Shown: positions 54,404-64,000 of the stretch, piece by piece
Layout: the number at the start of each line of letters is the position of its first letter
Position numbering within the stretch: position 1 is the stretch's first letter
Origin: Oikopleura dioica
Lineage: Eukaryota > Chordata > Appendicularia > Copelata > Oikopleuridae
DNA length: 64,000 bases
NCBI GenBank assembly: GCA_907165135.1
Contig: OU015567.1
Coordinates: 129,001-193,000 of the forward strand
Direction of reading: 5' to 3'
Made by a program: the position numbers and the translations under genes
The notes under the pieces: generated by a model
Databases searched by the model: none
Told to the model about the DNA's origin: nothing
The model's input: the letters and a program-made list of their open reading frames with translations, nothing else

Positions 54404-57400
54404 ATGAAGCTTGGTTGGTTTCTGTTGGCTTCTTTTTTGCCGGAAAATAATGGACAAGAAGCGGCGCCAGATTTAGCCAAATTGGCGGCGAGTTTTTCGC
54501 CGGAACAGTTGGCAGCTCTTCAAAGGAAACGGGTTGAAGGAATTTTTTCTGAGTTTTTTTTATTTATTTATGAATTATTTTTTTATTACAGTGAAAACCC
54601 AAAAAAAGGCCGGATTTCGGATTTTAATTCCCGAAAAAAGCGGCCAAATTTTGGTTTTTTTGTCGGATAGCCAAGTTTCCCCTTCAAAAAGCAAAGTTTC
54701 AAAATTTTCGAAAATCGTAATGATTTTCACATTTTTGATGAATTTCATTCAAATTTTTGCTTGTTTGAAGACATTTTTATTTAAATTTAATCATTTTAAA
54801 TGATTTAAACACTTTAAAAAAGCTAAAAATGATCAGAAATTGCATCATTTGGGCCCCATTCTGATGAAAAATTTTATATTTCTGAAAAAGCGGCCAAATT
54901 TTGGGTTGATATCAGGTTCCCAAAAAGGCGGATTAAGAAAAAAAGCGGCCAAATTCCGGGTGGGCAAATTTTGGGTTTTCACTGTTTAAAATTTATAAGC
55001 TGTAAGGAAATTTCACAATAAAGTGTTGATAAGATTAAAAAAATATAATCGGTCTGATTACCAGACTCTGGTTCGGAAACCTCTGTAGAAACCTGAGTCA
55101 AAGTCCTGAGAAAGCTCTTCTTTGATTGAAATTTTCAGAATTCTCACTCAGGTTCTTACTGAGAAAATGAATAACGGATCTTGATTTTATTTTAATTTTG
55201 CCTTGAATATTCAAAATTTCTTTTAACCCCGAAAAGTGTCCTTGGCGCAAACAAAATAGCCTCTCCAACTGGTCTTGAAAACCCGGTTGCTCCAGCTGCC
55301 ACCTCCTCGGTCGCCCAGCCCGCTGCCCCAGCAGTTCCGGCAATTCCGACTCAGCAGCCAACGACAAAACCGACAAATGCCACGACTCTCGCTACTGAAG
55401 CCCCCGCTGCTCCTGCTCGGGGCTCGGCAACCTGTGTAAAAAACCTGAGTCAGGGTCTTAAGGAGGTGTGGGGCAAATTTCGGCAAATTGACCATTTTCA
55501 AACAGCCCTCAGGCTCAGATGGGTAATAAAATTTTTAAAAACTCTTCTTCTATTTATAGATTGGACCCTAAACTAGAGTTGAAATTTTTTTCAGAAAAAA
55601 TGATTAAGGGATTCTGGCCATAATGACCTCGACTCCATGTCATGTCCGTGAAAATCGTCATTTTGCGTCATTTTCGAACGCGATTTTTTTAATGAAAATA
55701 TTTTAATTTTTTAAAACTTAGATGCTGAAAAGGAAGTTCAAACGCTGTTCTCGGGTTGAATTGAAGGAATTTAATTTTTCGCAAAAATTGCTTATTTAAA
55801 AACTTCAATCGAAAATTGGGTTTCAAATTGTCAAAAAAATGAAATTTAAAATTGCACTAACTCGTAATACAGTTAGATAAGTGAGTCACTGCAACGAATA
55901 AAAATACTCAGCGACTCGTAAGCTTTCTAAAAATATTAAAATAATTGCATTTAAAAGACTTTAAAAAATCTAATTTCACGAATTTTCATAGAAATGCCAA
56001 TTTTCAATCCCGTTTTTCACCAACTTTTGTTGACATTGAGAAAAAAAGCTAGAGACCTTTTTTGATGCTCTTGATGTGGGCTTTCTAAAAATGGAAAGAA
56101 AATTTTAAAATTCGAATTTTCGCGAAGTCGCCCCACACCTCCTTAAAGAGCTGTGTCGCCAAAACAACTTATTCATTCATTTATTCTAAAGTTTTTTTCT
56201 CAGAAACCTGACTGAGGTTTCTACTCAGGCTCAGAATTTAAAAAAATGAATCGGTAGTTCATGCGGAGCCGTTTTTTCAGACCCTGTCTCAGGTTTTCTT
56301 CACAGGTTGCCGAGCTCAGCTCTAGCTGTTGAGACAAGATTGGAAGGAGCTTCGGTCGATCTTGAGCAAGAAACGGGAAGAATCGAGGATAGCCCAGAAG
56401 AACTTATTCGTAAGAAAATTTTTGATTACAAGATTTATGAAAATACTTTCAAGCCGACGGACCAAGTGAAGATGTTAACCCCGCCGAAGATCAGCCGCTC
56501 TCGAATTTCGATCCTCTAGCCCCAATTTCTGCTGAGAATCCCGCTCCACAAACGGCTCTCCCTCCTCAAGACTCGCCCCTTCCTGCTGAAACTCCAGTAG
56601 AATTACCTGCAGAAGAATCAGTTGCGGAAGAAACGGTTTCAACTGACTCAACCCCAGCGCCGCTGACTAAAGAAAACACGGATCTTCTCTCACTTCTTCA
56701 AGGAAAATCGCCAGAACAAATCGCCCAGCTTTTAGCTTTGGCTCAGGGACCGGGCTCAACAACTCGTGTAGAAGACCTGAGTCAGGGTCCAAAAGATCTT
56801 AAAATTAAATTCAATATCATTGAGACCCTGACTCAGGGTTTCTGCACAAGTCGCCGAGCCCTGCTCAGGGAAACGCTCCTGCTGAGGATCCTCAACCAGA
56901 AGAAACTGTGGTGGAAGAACCGATTGCTACTGAAACTATGGAAGCAACTGAAGAAGAGAAAACTCCTGCTCCTGTTGCTCTTCCAGAAGAAGAGCCAATC
57001 GAAGCAGAAGTAGAAAACACTGCAGCGGAAAATCAATCGACTGGTTTTGGAATTCAAATAGCTCAGCCGGATGAAGCGACTTTGGATAACGAAGAAACAG
57101 AAGCACTTGAAGAAGAAAAAGAAGCACAAGGTGAAGAAAGAGAAGAGCCTGTTCCAGAGGTTACTCCTGATTTGTTTCCAGAAGGAGAGGCGGGTGAAGA
57201 TAATGGGGAAGAAGTTTTGAATTTTGAAGGTAAGGAGAAAAGATTGTTATCTATTACGACTTTTATTGCTCGTTCAGGCGATACACCAATAGAAACTGAA
57301 GAACTCGGAGAAAACCCCCGCATTCAACTCCCTGCCGAATCTCAAAATGATAAAGCTGAAGAAGAAGAACCGCAAATAACCGAACCAGAGCTTGAAATCC

Positions 57401-58516
57401 CCGCAGAGACCACTCAAGGTACTCTCTGCTCCCCTGAGCTCAGCAACCCCATTTCTAGATCTCGAAGACGAAGAAGACGTCCTAGACAACGAGTACGAAG
57501 AAGAAGCCGGAGAGGAAAATGACGCAGATGCTTACGATGAATACGAAGAATACGACAAATACGGCGAAAGCTACGATGAAGAATACGACGGAGAGTACGA
57601 CGAAAGCGAGTATGACGAAAGTGAAAGGTAAAAAAAAATATTCGATTTGGAAAATGTTAAATTTAAGCAGCGATTTCTGGAAATTCAACGACAACGACAA
57701 CGACGACTTGAGCGACAATTTGATCCAAGAAGAAGCCCGAAACGGCGATCTCTTCTCCGATCACGACGAAGAAATGGCGGAAGACAAGGCGAAATACAAT
57801 TTTGCGTTTTTCATGATTTTGTTCGTCTTCGGCACGACAGGGGCCTATTACGTGTTCACCACTGCGAAGAACAAGTTCTTTCCGCAGAGCAACGTAAGTC
57901 AATACCTCAAAAGCAAGAGATGGCGATATTGGGACAGAAGTCAGGTCCGTTTCCGTCTCGCAAGGGTGCAATTATTATTATTGGTGTTTTTCAAAAATTA
58001 TATTTCTTATTTTTCTTTTTAGAAACTATTCAAAAGGGTAAGAAAAAATGGCACAATCACTAGAATCATTTCTGTCAGAGTCCCTTCTAGATGAATTAGA
58101 TTCACTCATACCTTTACAGTCGTTACGCACAATTCCGTAACGCACAAACCGGAAAATGTATTCGTTAACCTGTGTAAAAAAACTGTGTAGAGAGAGCTTT
58201 TTGTAGCACGGCTTTGCAAAGATTCGACAATTTCTAAAAATAAAAATTCTTGCTTGGCGGCTTTGATATTCTAAATCCACTACGCGGCTCTTTCGAAACC
58301 TGAGTCAGGTTTTCTACGCAGCTTTCATTAGTTAGTTTAGAGCAAGAATCAACTTTGAAATCGCTTAGTTTTAACCTCAACCATTTTCAATAAAACCCTC
58401 ATCAATTTTGTTTCTAGCACGAGCAATCCTACAAGCTCCTCCCGAAAACCGACACGGACGTGAAACAATCGGCGTCTTCTGAAGACAAAGACGAGTGGAA
58501 CAACGACGACTGGTAA
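54404..58516 (+). CDS. acidic Pro/Glu-rich type I membrane protein, TGN38/46-like layout
   Basis: Nine exons: 54404-54531, 55237-55425, 56315-56409, 56454-56751, 56859-57229, 57278-57418, 57444-57627, 57668-57893, 58418-58516; 576 aa. Introns 1, 2 and 4 begin GG; intron 6 is only 25 nt. Signal peptide MKLGWFLLASFLPENNG; a Pro/Ala/Thr segment; long Glu/Pro-rich part; an Asp/Glu/Tyr-rich stretch (DEYEEYDKYGESYDEEYD); one membrane segment (FAFFMILFVFGTTGAYYVF); and a short cytosolic tail with the sorting-type motif YKLL, ending DEWNNDDW. This order (signal, acidic lumenal region, one helix, short tail with YxxL) resembles trans-Golgi proteins TGOLN2/TGN38, but no residue-level homology is claimed. 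Introns 2 and 4 are transposon-derived. Confidence 0.72.
54587..54988. mobile_element. CAGTGAAAACCC-type MITE, in an intron
   Basis: Left end TA-CAGTGAAAACCCAAAAAAAG, right end CTTTTTT-like spacer then TTTTGGGTTTTCACTG followed by TT. GCGGCCAAATT is repeated inside. Ends resemble the TA-flanked element at 41917. Located in intron 1 of the TGN-like gene. Next to it, 55063-55150 is a decayed CCTGAGTCA-type repeat. Confidence 0.65.
55426..56314 (+). mobile_element. intron-forming element (introner) with nested TTAA MITE
   Basis: This is intron 2 of the TGN-like gene. Its left edge GGCAACCTGTGTAAAAAACC and right edge GGTTTTCTTCACAGGTTGCC are inverted copies, i.e. the intron boundaries coincide with terminal repeats of an element whose subterminal part reads CCTGAGTCAGGGTC. 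Spliced as GG-AG (TC/GG...GAG/C) it keeps the frame. A family-2 TTAA element (55458-56146, TTAA on both sides) has later inserted into it. Confidence 0.75.
55458..56146. mobile_element. TTAA-flanked MITE, family 2
   Basis: TTAA at 55458-55461 and 56143-56146, inverted ends GGAGGTGTGGGGC / GCCCCACACCTCC, 689 bp including flanks. Best-preserved copy of the family (other at 4141). No ORF. Confidence 0.85.
56752..56858 (+). mobile_element. intron-forming element (introner), 107 bp
   Basis: Intron 4 of the TGN-like gene. Ends GGGCTCAACAACTCGTGTAG and GCACAAGTCGCCGAG are inverted copies, followed inward by GACCTGAGTCAGGGTC and GACCCTGACTCAGGG. Removing it as a GG-AG intron joins ...AQGPP and AQGNAPAED in frame, while reading through would shift the frame. 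Confidence 0.75.
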
Positions 58517-59127
58517 AATGAATCCCCAGTTTAATTAAAATAAAAGCTATTTCGCCGATTTTCTGTCCTAAAATTATTTTTTCTGCAAAACGAACTCAAC
58601 AGCAAAAAAGTAGAAATTTCATTTTCCCGGCCACGCTGCAATTATTTCTGTATAATCTTCTTTTCGATTTATTAATAAAATATTTATACATATCGAATTT
58701 CGCGAAATTGCCACTTTTATTATTTTTTTCGTTAAGGATCATTCAGACCCTCACATGGGTTTTAAAGATAAAAACCGCAAATTAATGAAAAGACCATTTG
58801 TTTTATTTTGATCAATTAAAACAAACGATCAAAAGATTCTTTATTTGGAAAAACGATCTTCCAACTAATTGGCGCACTAATTGAACTGCGTCGACATTGT
58901 ATCTTTATTTCTTCGCTTTCTAACATTCCCATTGAAAGGTGAGCAGCAAGACGATGAACATGTAAGTCTTCACGTTAAGCTTGTCCAGTGGCTTCATAGA
59001 TCGCGAACTAAAAACCGAAAAATTGTCCTTCCCTCAGAACTTAAATTGGATGAAAATAGATGTATCGGGCTTGAAAATCTCAGTTTGTTTTTCCCCAAAA
59101 TAAAAATACTTCCGCTCCTGCAAATTG
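58517..59127. other. 3' end of the TGN-like gene and intergenic DNA
   Basis: AATAAAA at 58675 fits polyadenylation. A frame at 58936-59090 (GEQQDDEHVSLHVKLVQWLH) looks coding-like but has no start or partner exon and ends at a MITE. Confidence 0.35.
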
Positions 59128-59473
59128 TTAAGAACCCCCCCCCCCCCACCGTTATCAATTTTCCTTAAAAAATCAAAAATTTCAAAAACGCCATATTTTG
59201 GCTTTTTAGAGTGCCTGGAAGCTCCATTCACCATAAAAAATTGCTCGGGCACTTTTTGACCACTAAAAATCTGAAATTTTAGCAAAATTGGGACTTTTTC
59301 GTTATTTTTCGTCAAAAAGTCCAATTTTTAAACCCGATTTTGAGGGTTTAGAGTCGAGATAGACCCCCGAAAATGAGGCCTCAAAATCGTTTTTTGACCT
59401 GAAGAATCCATTTCCGGGATCAAAATTTTTAAATTCAGAAAATCGATTTGTTGACGGGGGGGGGGGTCCTTAA
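59128..59473. mobile_element. TTAA-flanked MITE, family 1
   Basis: TTAA on both sides; a run of 14 C after GAA at the left, TTGACGGGGGGGGGGTCC at the right; interior colinear with the copy at 10044. Confidence 0.75.
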
Positions 59474-59499
59474 AAAATTTTACTTTAAATTTAAAAATT

Positions 59500-59690
59500 T
59501 TTCAAGGACACAGACTTTGGAGCCTAACTCAGGCTTGCTCAGGTTGCTCAAATTGCTATTTTAATCTTTTTTTTTTTAATTTTTGCGAACTCGCGGCTTT
59601 GCTTTTGAGAAATCCGCTCCAGGGCTTTTTCTTCAAGCTCTTAAGAAAACCTGACTCAGGTTTTAAGACAGGTTCCCATGCCGAAATCCA
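59500..59690. repeat. copy of the CCTGACTCAGG-type element outside a gene
   Basis: GGAGCCTAACTCAGGCTTGC at the left and AAAACCTGACTCAGGTTTTA with AGACAGGTTCCC at the right resemble the ends of the intron-forming elements. Further fragments occur at 3970-4010, 51310-51360, 58165-58320 and 62350-62450. It shows that the family is dispersed and not confined to introns. Confidence 0.5.
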
Positions 59691-60099
59691 TGTTTTTTTC
59701 GGGTTGACCACGTTTAATTCTTCATTCACCCTTTTTTAACCAAGTTTCTCTAGGACATCTCGTTTATTTGTCAAAAAACATAGGCCCTTAACAAGGACAA
59801 TCAAGAAGATCTCCGAAAGAAACGTGATAAGAAAGGGCTAATAATTCAAAAGTAAAAAGATCTCACCAAAACGTGGCTCTTTGTTTGATTAATTGATAAA
59901 CTCGTATTTGGGGCCATCTATAAATTCATTTTTCCCCACCTTTGCGAATTAAATAGACTCCAGAGTTAACAAAAACAAATTCAATTAGCGCCTCTCCAAC
60001 GTGTCGTTTTAACAAGAATTAATTTTCGCTAAAAGATGGGTCAGTTTGTAAAAATATCGCAAAACGGCGGTTTTAGATCCCCCGTCAAAATTGAATGAT

Positions 60100-60358
60100 T
60101 TTTGGGTGGCGGGCGACCAGGTTCACAATCGATTGGTTCACAATTTTGTGAAAAAATTTGGGTCAAAAAATTGGCTCAAATTGAATGAAGGCGCGGTTGC
60201 AGAGAAAGCTTATAACGTCAAAAATGAAATTTTCTATGAAATCAGGCGCGGAGCGCATATAGACCCCTGATTTCGTACTTTTAAAAATTTTGTGAGCCGG
60301 GTTCACACAAATTGTGAACCGGATTCACAATTGTGAACCTGGGCGCCATACACCCTGA
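60100..60358. mobile_element. inverted-repeat element with GGTTCACAA ends
   Basis: Arms around GGTGGCGGGCGACCAGGTTCACAA and its imperfect complement TTGTGAACCTGGGCGCCATACACC enclose several TTGTGAACC/GGTTCACAA copies. Target duplication not seen. Confidence 0.5.
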
Positions 60359-60375
60359 TTTTTTAAAATATTAAT

Positions 60376-60650
60376 TTAACCCTAGCCGGTCGAGGTACTC
60401 CAAATATGGAGCAGGTTTTTACTCATTTCCAAGTACCTCACAATATTCTACGTATAATTTCTAAGAAACTCATTCTGGAGCGATTTTTTCTATTGCATCT
60501 TGATAGGCAGGGTTTAATTTATTTCCCCAAGACCAAGTAATTTAACCTTTATCATTTGTATAGTCCTATTTGCAGGTAAATCTCTGGCGCCAAATATGGA
60601 GTATCTTGACCGGTACCCGAGAAAAATCATTTTTGGCGGGCTAGGGTTAA
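60376..60650. mobile_element. TTAA-flanked MITE, family 5
   Basis: TTAA-CCCTAGCC at the left and GGCTAGGG-TTAA at the right, with inner CTCCAAATATGGAG and CCAAATATGGAGTA blocks. 275 bp, no ORF. The rest of 59690-62899 has no supported gene. Confidence 0.7.
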
Positions 60651-61771
60651 GAAAAAAGTATTTCTCAAGATTAACTAAGAAATGATTTCAAGGGTTCGAA
60701 AATGCAATTGAAGTGCTTCTTCGCTTGAATTCTGAATTTATAACATCTGCGCTGAGGAATCGAGAGCTTATGTTATCTTCAGGGGTTTTGAGAAAATTGG
60801 AGATGTTAACATAATTTTGGGACCTCAAAAACTCTTTCGCCGCTACTTTTGGATTACAAGGATCTCGCCTGTTTAGTTCCCTCAAGACGAAGAAAAGTTT
60901 TTGTCTTTTTCCCTTGAGATCTTTTTTCAGAAGTTTTCTGCATAAAGTGTGAATAACAGCCGCCCTCCAAAATCTCGAGAAAAAATATTTCTCCCAATTA
61001 TTTTTTGTCTTAAAAAAACTCTTGGCCGTCTATTTTGCATAATAAAAAGGTCAGAAAAACGTGAATCCTTCGTAAAAATTAACACCATTCATAAACAAAA
61101 AATAATCATCCGCGGCGCTGCTTCTCTAGACCCCGATTAAAATCTAATTGACGAGAGATCTGATTTGATTGAGCGCGTTTTGGGAGATTCCAATTTGAAA
61201 CACTTTATCGCTTTTTTCGTAACTGATTATCAAGCATTTCAATTTCAAAAAAAAAAAAGAAAAATATTTTTGGAAATTTGAATTCAAAGTCAGGATTTGT
61301 AAATTGAGATTAGTTCAATCAAAATTCGATCTCTTCAAGAGTTGCTCTAGAAAACCAGCAGATCATCAAAAGTAGCGCTAATCAAATCGATTGACACTTG
61401 TCAACCATGTGCCAGAGTACTAAGTCTAGGCTTATCAATAGACATGTAAATCTAAAATTCAATTTGTCGAAAAATTATCATTATTATAAAAAGCATCTTT
61501 CAAGCGAGGATTTTTCGAAATAAGTAATTATGAAAAGCGAAGGTTAATAAGAATTGATAAAAGAGTTTTTTCTGATCAAAATTCTTTAGAAAAAGACTCA
61601 GATTTTCTACAGAAGTTGCCGAAACCAAATCGAACTTATGGAACCCGCACGTGAGAAGACAAACTAGATATTTATAACTAAAGAAACGGAGTCGAATGTT
61701 ACCTTGACCACGAGACATCAAATAATTCCAACTCGATTTTAAACAAGAAAAAGTCAAAATGGCATATTTAT

Positions 61772-62303
61772 GGGTGTCAACAACGATTCTGGCCATATTT
61801 GTAACAATAGCTTAAGTGACTTCACTATTCATTTTTGAATTTTTTCTTTACTCATATCTAAGATTGAACCCTTTTCTACAAAGTAAATTTGAGGGATTTT
61901 CGAAAACAGTATTGAATGCATCTTTTTTCATGCATTGTTATGTGTAACAATTTTTTCAAAGTTTGAACTCAATTTAAGTATTGTTCCTGTGCATCGATTT
62001 GTTTCTTTTTAGTAGTAAAATAGTTTGATCCTATGACAATATCCAGGAGGGCTAAGATCAGAAAATATATCGATTGCTATATAGAATGTAAATTTTAAAA
62101 ATAGCATTCATCACAGTGCATTTCTAGAACATCAATGCATTAGCACGCCCATAGAATCGATCATATGATATGACTCATATCTCGAGAACTAGATGAGATA
62201 TTGAAGATCTGAAAAAAGCTTTGGAATCAGCGTCTAATATGCAACAAATAAAGGTTCGGTCAGCCAATCAGACATGACTTGAACTGGTCGTTGTTCACAC
62301 CCT
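61772..62303. mobile_element. TTAA-type element, family 6, shorter copy
   Basis: Ends GGGTGTCAACAACGATT and CGTTGTTCACACCC before TTAA; interior blocks TGCATCTTTTTTCATGCAT and GTTTGATCCTATGACAAT are shared with 39050-39883. The left TTAA has become TTAT. Overlapping ORFs are not called. Confidence 0.7.
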
Positions 62304-62899
62304 TAATGATAAAAACAAATTTAATAAAGAATATTTTCCTTTTGTTCTGAGCAAGGCAACCTGTGTAGAAAAATTGAAGAAAATTTTACTTTTTATAAGA
62401 AATCGCCTTGCATAAACGCTCTTAGAACCCTGAGACAGGGTCTCTTTTCGTAAGTCGTTTTTTCCAATCGCGTTTTGTCTATAAGTCGAGATCACTATCA
62501 AGAATTTACCAACAACCTCGGAAGCACGTAAATTATCAAAATTAATTGCTCCATAAATAAAATTCGCGCAAATAAGCCAATTAATGGTTCTCGAAAATCA
62601 TGATTTCGCGGTGTCAAGCAATTATCAAAAGCGGCTTATTGTTCTATTGATTGCAAAGTCACTAATTTTCTTCTCGCTTCGCTATATTCCAAATTGCGAT
62701 AGGTGGCGCTCTTATCGCGCGCCTTATCGCGATAAAAACGCAAATTTCTTTTGAAAAAAACAAGTCATAATCAAAAATTACTTTTCGAAAAAAAAGGAAA
62801 GTCTAGACACGATTCCTCAAGAAAAAAAGAGTTATTGGTTAATTTTTATTTCGAAAACAAAAGATAGCCAATTTTTGACGACAACTGAAAAAAGAGAGG

Positions 62900-63404
62900 A
62901 TGAAGATCTTTGGGCAAATTTTGGCGGCTTCCGTTTCGGCTAGAATCAGTATTAGCGGTATGTTAGTTTTATTATCTTCTATCGCGATTTAAAAACTAAA
63001 GATTGATGATTAATAAAAAAAATCAAATACTCAAAACTTATACTCAAATTTCGTAATTTTAGTCGGGTCAAATAACGAAGTCAATTATTCCGGCGGCCCA
63101 GTCCTCGAGCGACCAGCGGTTCAGCCGACGCGTCGACCAGCCGCTCCGAGCAGCTCCGACAGAGACCGATTCATGCTCGTTTCTGGGCCAGAATCGGAAA
63201 ATGGCGAGTCAAATCGGTTAACCGGCGAGTCCGGCTGCTGCGAAAAAATCATCATCCACGATCTAATGAACGGCCAAAGGGTTTTCGAAAAAAGTCCGTT
63301 CGAAGAAACCTGGCTCGATCGAGGCGGCGACGCGATTTTTTTCAACCCTCAATTTCAGATCTGGCAGTTGGTCCCTCAATCTGATCCTTCTTCGCTCGGA
63401 ACAG
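62900..63404 (+). CDS. secreted protein, 5' part only
   Basis: Exons 62900-62957 and 63063-63404 (GT-AG, phase 1) encode the first 133 aa. Signal peptide MKIFGQILAASVSA; then a Pro/Arg-rich linker (LERPAVQPTRRPAAPSSSD) and a segment starting GESGCCEKIIIHDL, with NGQRVFEKS, FEETWLDRGGDAIFF and FQIWQLV. A GTAGAT donor follows and the next exon lies beyond the repeat at the window end. Extracellular; family not recognised. Confidence 0.65.
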
Positions 63405-63423
63405 GTAGATTTAAAAAATGGCT

Positions 63424-63868
63424 TTAAGGACCCCCCCATCAAGATGAAAAAAGTCAAAATTTTCAAAATTTTTTTGCTTTTTTGGGTAGTTTAGACCACG
63501 AGGAACAACTTTTATTCAGAAAATTTTTTTGATTTTACAGAAAATTTTGACAGAAATGGACTTCAAAAATTGAAAATTAACATTTAACATTTCATAAAAA
63601 TCTTTAGTTCGCTATTTTTTAATGGTAATTAAGGGTATACTAACCATAAAAACTATTTCTATCATAAACACGAGTATAAAAACGTAATTCAGGGCAATTT
63701 AGGCAATAATTACTGAAAATTTAAATCTGGAAATTCGACTAAGATTCGACTTATAAAATTTTAAAGGGGCTGTACTTCTTAAGTTCGTAGACAAAAAACT
63801 CTAAAAAAGCAAACGGTCGTAGCTAAGGGCCTTAACTTTACCATGAAAAAAAATTAAGGGTATACCCC
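63424..63868. mobile_element. interspersed repeat, family 7, inverse copy
   Basis: Reverse complement of 8985-9413: TTAAGGACCCCCCCATCAAG at the left, CTTTACCATGAAAAAAAATT before AAGGGTATACC at the right. It sits in the intron after the last exon seen. The final 130 bp of the window show no gene. Confidence 0.75.
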
Positions 63869-64000
63869 AACGAAAACCCCAAAAAAAACGTTCACTAAGC
63901 AACTTTACCTTTAACGGCCTGTATCACCTTAAATTTGGCATAGAGATCATCTTAAGGGGAACGGTTGCAGTAGAAGGTTCGATCTGAAGGATGCAATTAA

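Noticed and set aside
58881-59168. 95-codon plus-strand ORF before a MITE
   Set aside because: Part looks coding-like, but it lacks a supported start or partner exon and its 3' third is MITE sequence.
61500-61796. 98-codon minus-strand ORF
   Set aside because: It overlaps the end of a TTAA element and shows no domain or splice continuity.

Overview
The window reads as compact animal (chordate) nuclear DNA. It is AT-rich, with multi-exon genes, introns mostly of 25-60 nt unless a transposon sits in them, intergenic gaps that are often short, and no bacterial operon signals. Many genes only hold their reading frame if introns begin GA, GC or GG as well as GT and end in AG. Such G*-AG introns, together with short introns and transposon-derived introns, are known from larvaceans (Oikopleura). 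I therefore infer an appendicularian tunicate, with the species open because repeats are more abundant than expected for O. dioica. All exon joins were made by hand from reading frame and splice sites, without transcripts.

Layout. 0-9.5 kb: a repeat-rich stretch with hAT-like and TTAA-type MITEs, a 56-bp satellite array, and a secreted phospholipase A2-like gene (5034-7145, +) whose catalytic His/Asp pair is replaced. 9.5-17.3 kb: the 3' half of an atlastin/GBP-type GTPase joined to a coiled coil and three tandem copies of an unknown module (9549-12832, +), then a coiled-coil/disordered protein (13407-17287, +). 17.5-20.2 kb: a 10-repeat thymosin-beta protein on the minus strand. 21-31 kb: small genes (a short secreted protein, a tail-anchored protein, a short thymosin-like protein, two uncharacterised plus-strand genes and a 166-aa secreted protein), separated by MITEs. 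32.3-33.1 kb: a fold-back element. 33.3-36.7 kb: a large secreted mucin-like protein with a C-terminal Ly6/uPAR-like domain, a plausible house (oikosin-like) protein. 36.9-48.0 kb, mostly minus strand: long-chain acyl-CoA dehydrogenase, a truncated serine protease copy, a transposon-interrupted Cys-rich gene (+), an XK-related protein, a truncated acyl-CoA dehydrogenase copy, the complete trypsin-like protease, and a sialidase-like protein. 49.1-58.5 kb: a CXorf65-like gene (+), two tiny secreted proteins (-), and a TGN38/46-like acidic type I membrane protein (+) that contains two transposon-derived introns. 58.5-64 kb is mainly repeats, plus the 5' end of a secreted protein gene (62900 onward, +).

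Two themes tie the window together. First, an intact acyl-CoA dehydrogenase/truncated protease pair and a truncated acyl-CoA dehydrogenase/intact protease pair are what one tandem duplication would leave, and 4.3 kb of other sequence now lies at the junction. The two copies also provide a filled and an empty insertion site for a TTAA element. Second, non-autonomous DNA elements (TTAA-flanked, TA-flanked CAGT-type and 8-bp-TSD hAT-like) fill introns and intergenic DNA, and one family carries its own splice sites and acts as an intron. I found no transposase gene, tRNA, rRNA or CRISPR array. The sequence ends inside a repeat.
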